A DNA stretch of 15,014 bases, from assembly GCA_021735285.1 (NCBI GenBank), contig JAIPHI010000054.1, positions 1-15,014 of the forward strand, given 5' to 3'. This stretch comes from Fidelibacterota bacterium. Lineage in GTDB: Bacteria; Fidelibacterota; UBA2242; JAFGTP01. A program made the translations under genes and the position numbers. Below are positions 14,970 through 15,014 of this stretch, piece after piece; positions within the stretch are counted from its first letter, which is position 1, and each line of letters opens with the position of its first letter. The notes under the pieces are model-generated. The model saw only the letters and a program-made list of their open reading frames with translations. It ran no database searches and was not told the DNA's origin.

Positions 14970-15014
14970 ATGGATAAACTAAAATATTCACAATTTAGTT
15001 CTATAACTATTAAG
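14970..15014 (+). CDS. Possible start of a gene running off the right edge (partial)
   Basis: An ATG at 14970 opens 15 codons (MDKLKYSQFSSITIK) to the end of the window. A modest purine-rich site (AGAAGAGA) lies before it, and TATAAT is centred about 30 nt upstream. The fragment is too short to identify, and chance frames of this length are common, so it is only a candidate. Confidence 0.35.
   Translation, partial: MDKLKYSQFSSITIK

Noticed and set aside
1..15014. CRISPR arrays, tRNA or rRNA genes, intact insertion sequences
   Set aside because: No regularly spaced direct repeats, no tRNA-like cloverleaf or T-loop sequence, no rRNA signature and no transposase were seen on reading both strands.

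Overview
The window is AT-rich DNA from a Gram-negative bacterium. It encodes a carboxypeptidase-regulatory-domain/OMP_b-brl_3 type TonB-dependent receptor and a small outer-membrane beta-barrel, both typical of the Bacteroidota/FCB assemblage. However, the best promoter-like sites are of the TTGACA/TATAAT kind, several genes carry clear Shine-Dalgarno sequences, and there is a sigma-54 activator. A less well sampled FCB lineage therefore seems more likely than a typical Bacteroidota; this placement is inference. No rRNA, tRNA, CRISPR array or intact mobile element was seen.

Left half, all on the minus strand and read from high to low coordinates: a TonB-dependent outer-membrane receptor (4831-7269); a two-gene unit of an EamA/DMT transporter with a histidine-rich tail (3383-4324) and a PAS-PAS-AAA+-Fis sigma-54 activator (1579-3372); a 197-residue outer-membrane barrel protein (749-1342); a thioredoxin-fold protein whose active-site cysteines are both serine (320-634); and the start of a small membrane protein that runs off the left edge (1-271). 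Between the activator gene and the barrel gene lie a near-consensus sigma-54 (-24/-12) promoter (1423-1438) and, about 120-140 bp upstream of it, two similar tandem dyads (1541-1554 and 1560-1573). Together they look like a self-contained local circuit: activator, enhancer sites, sigma-54 promoter, outer-membrane protein.

Right half, plus strand: a complete [NiFe]-hydrogenase maturation set in the order hypF-hypC-hypD-hypE-hypA-hypB (8120-14003). HypF and HypE make the cyanide ligand, HypC and HypD assemble the Fe(CN)2CO unit, and HypA and HypB deliver nickel. The first five genes are closely packed. hypB sits behind a 156-bp gap with its own candidate promoter and a strong ribosome binding site. 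No hydrogenase structural genes are present. hypB is followed by a DUF429 RNase H-fold protein (14120-14575), a long non-coding stretch rich in inverted repeats, and what may be the first codons of another gene at the right edge.

The two halves diverge from an unusually long spacer (7270-8119). It holds two TTGACA-type promoter candidates, a pair of ATGATCAT palindromes 20 bp apart, a perfect AGGAGG site preceded by a small hairpin and followed only by an 18-codon reading frame, an ACCACAGAGG repeat-like motif and a pyrimidine-rich tract.
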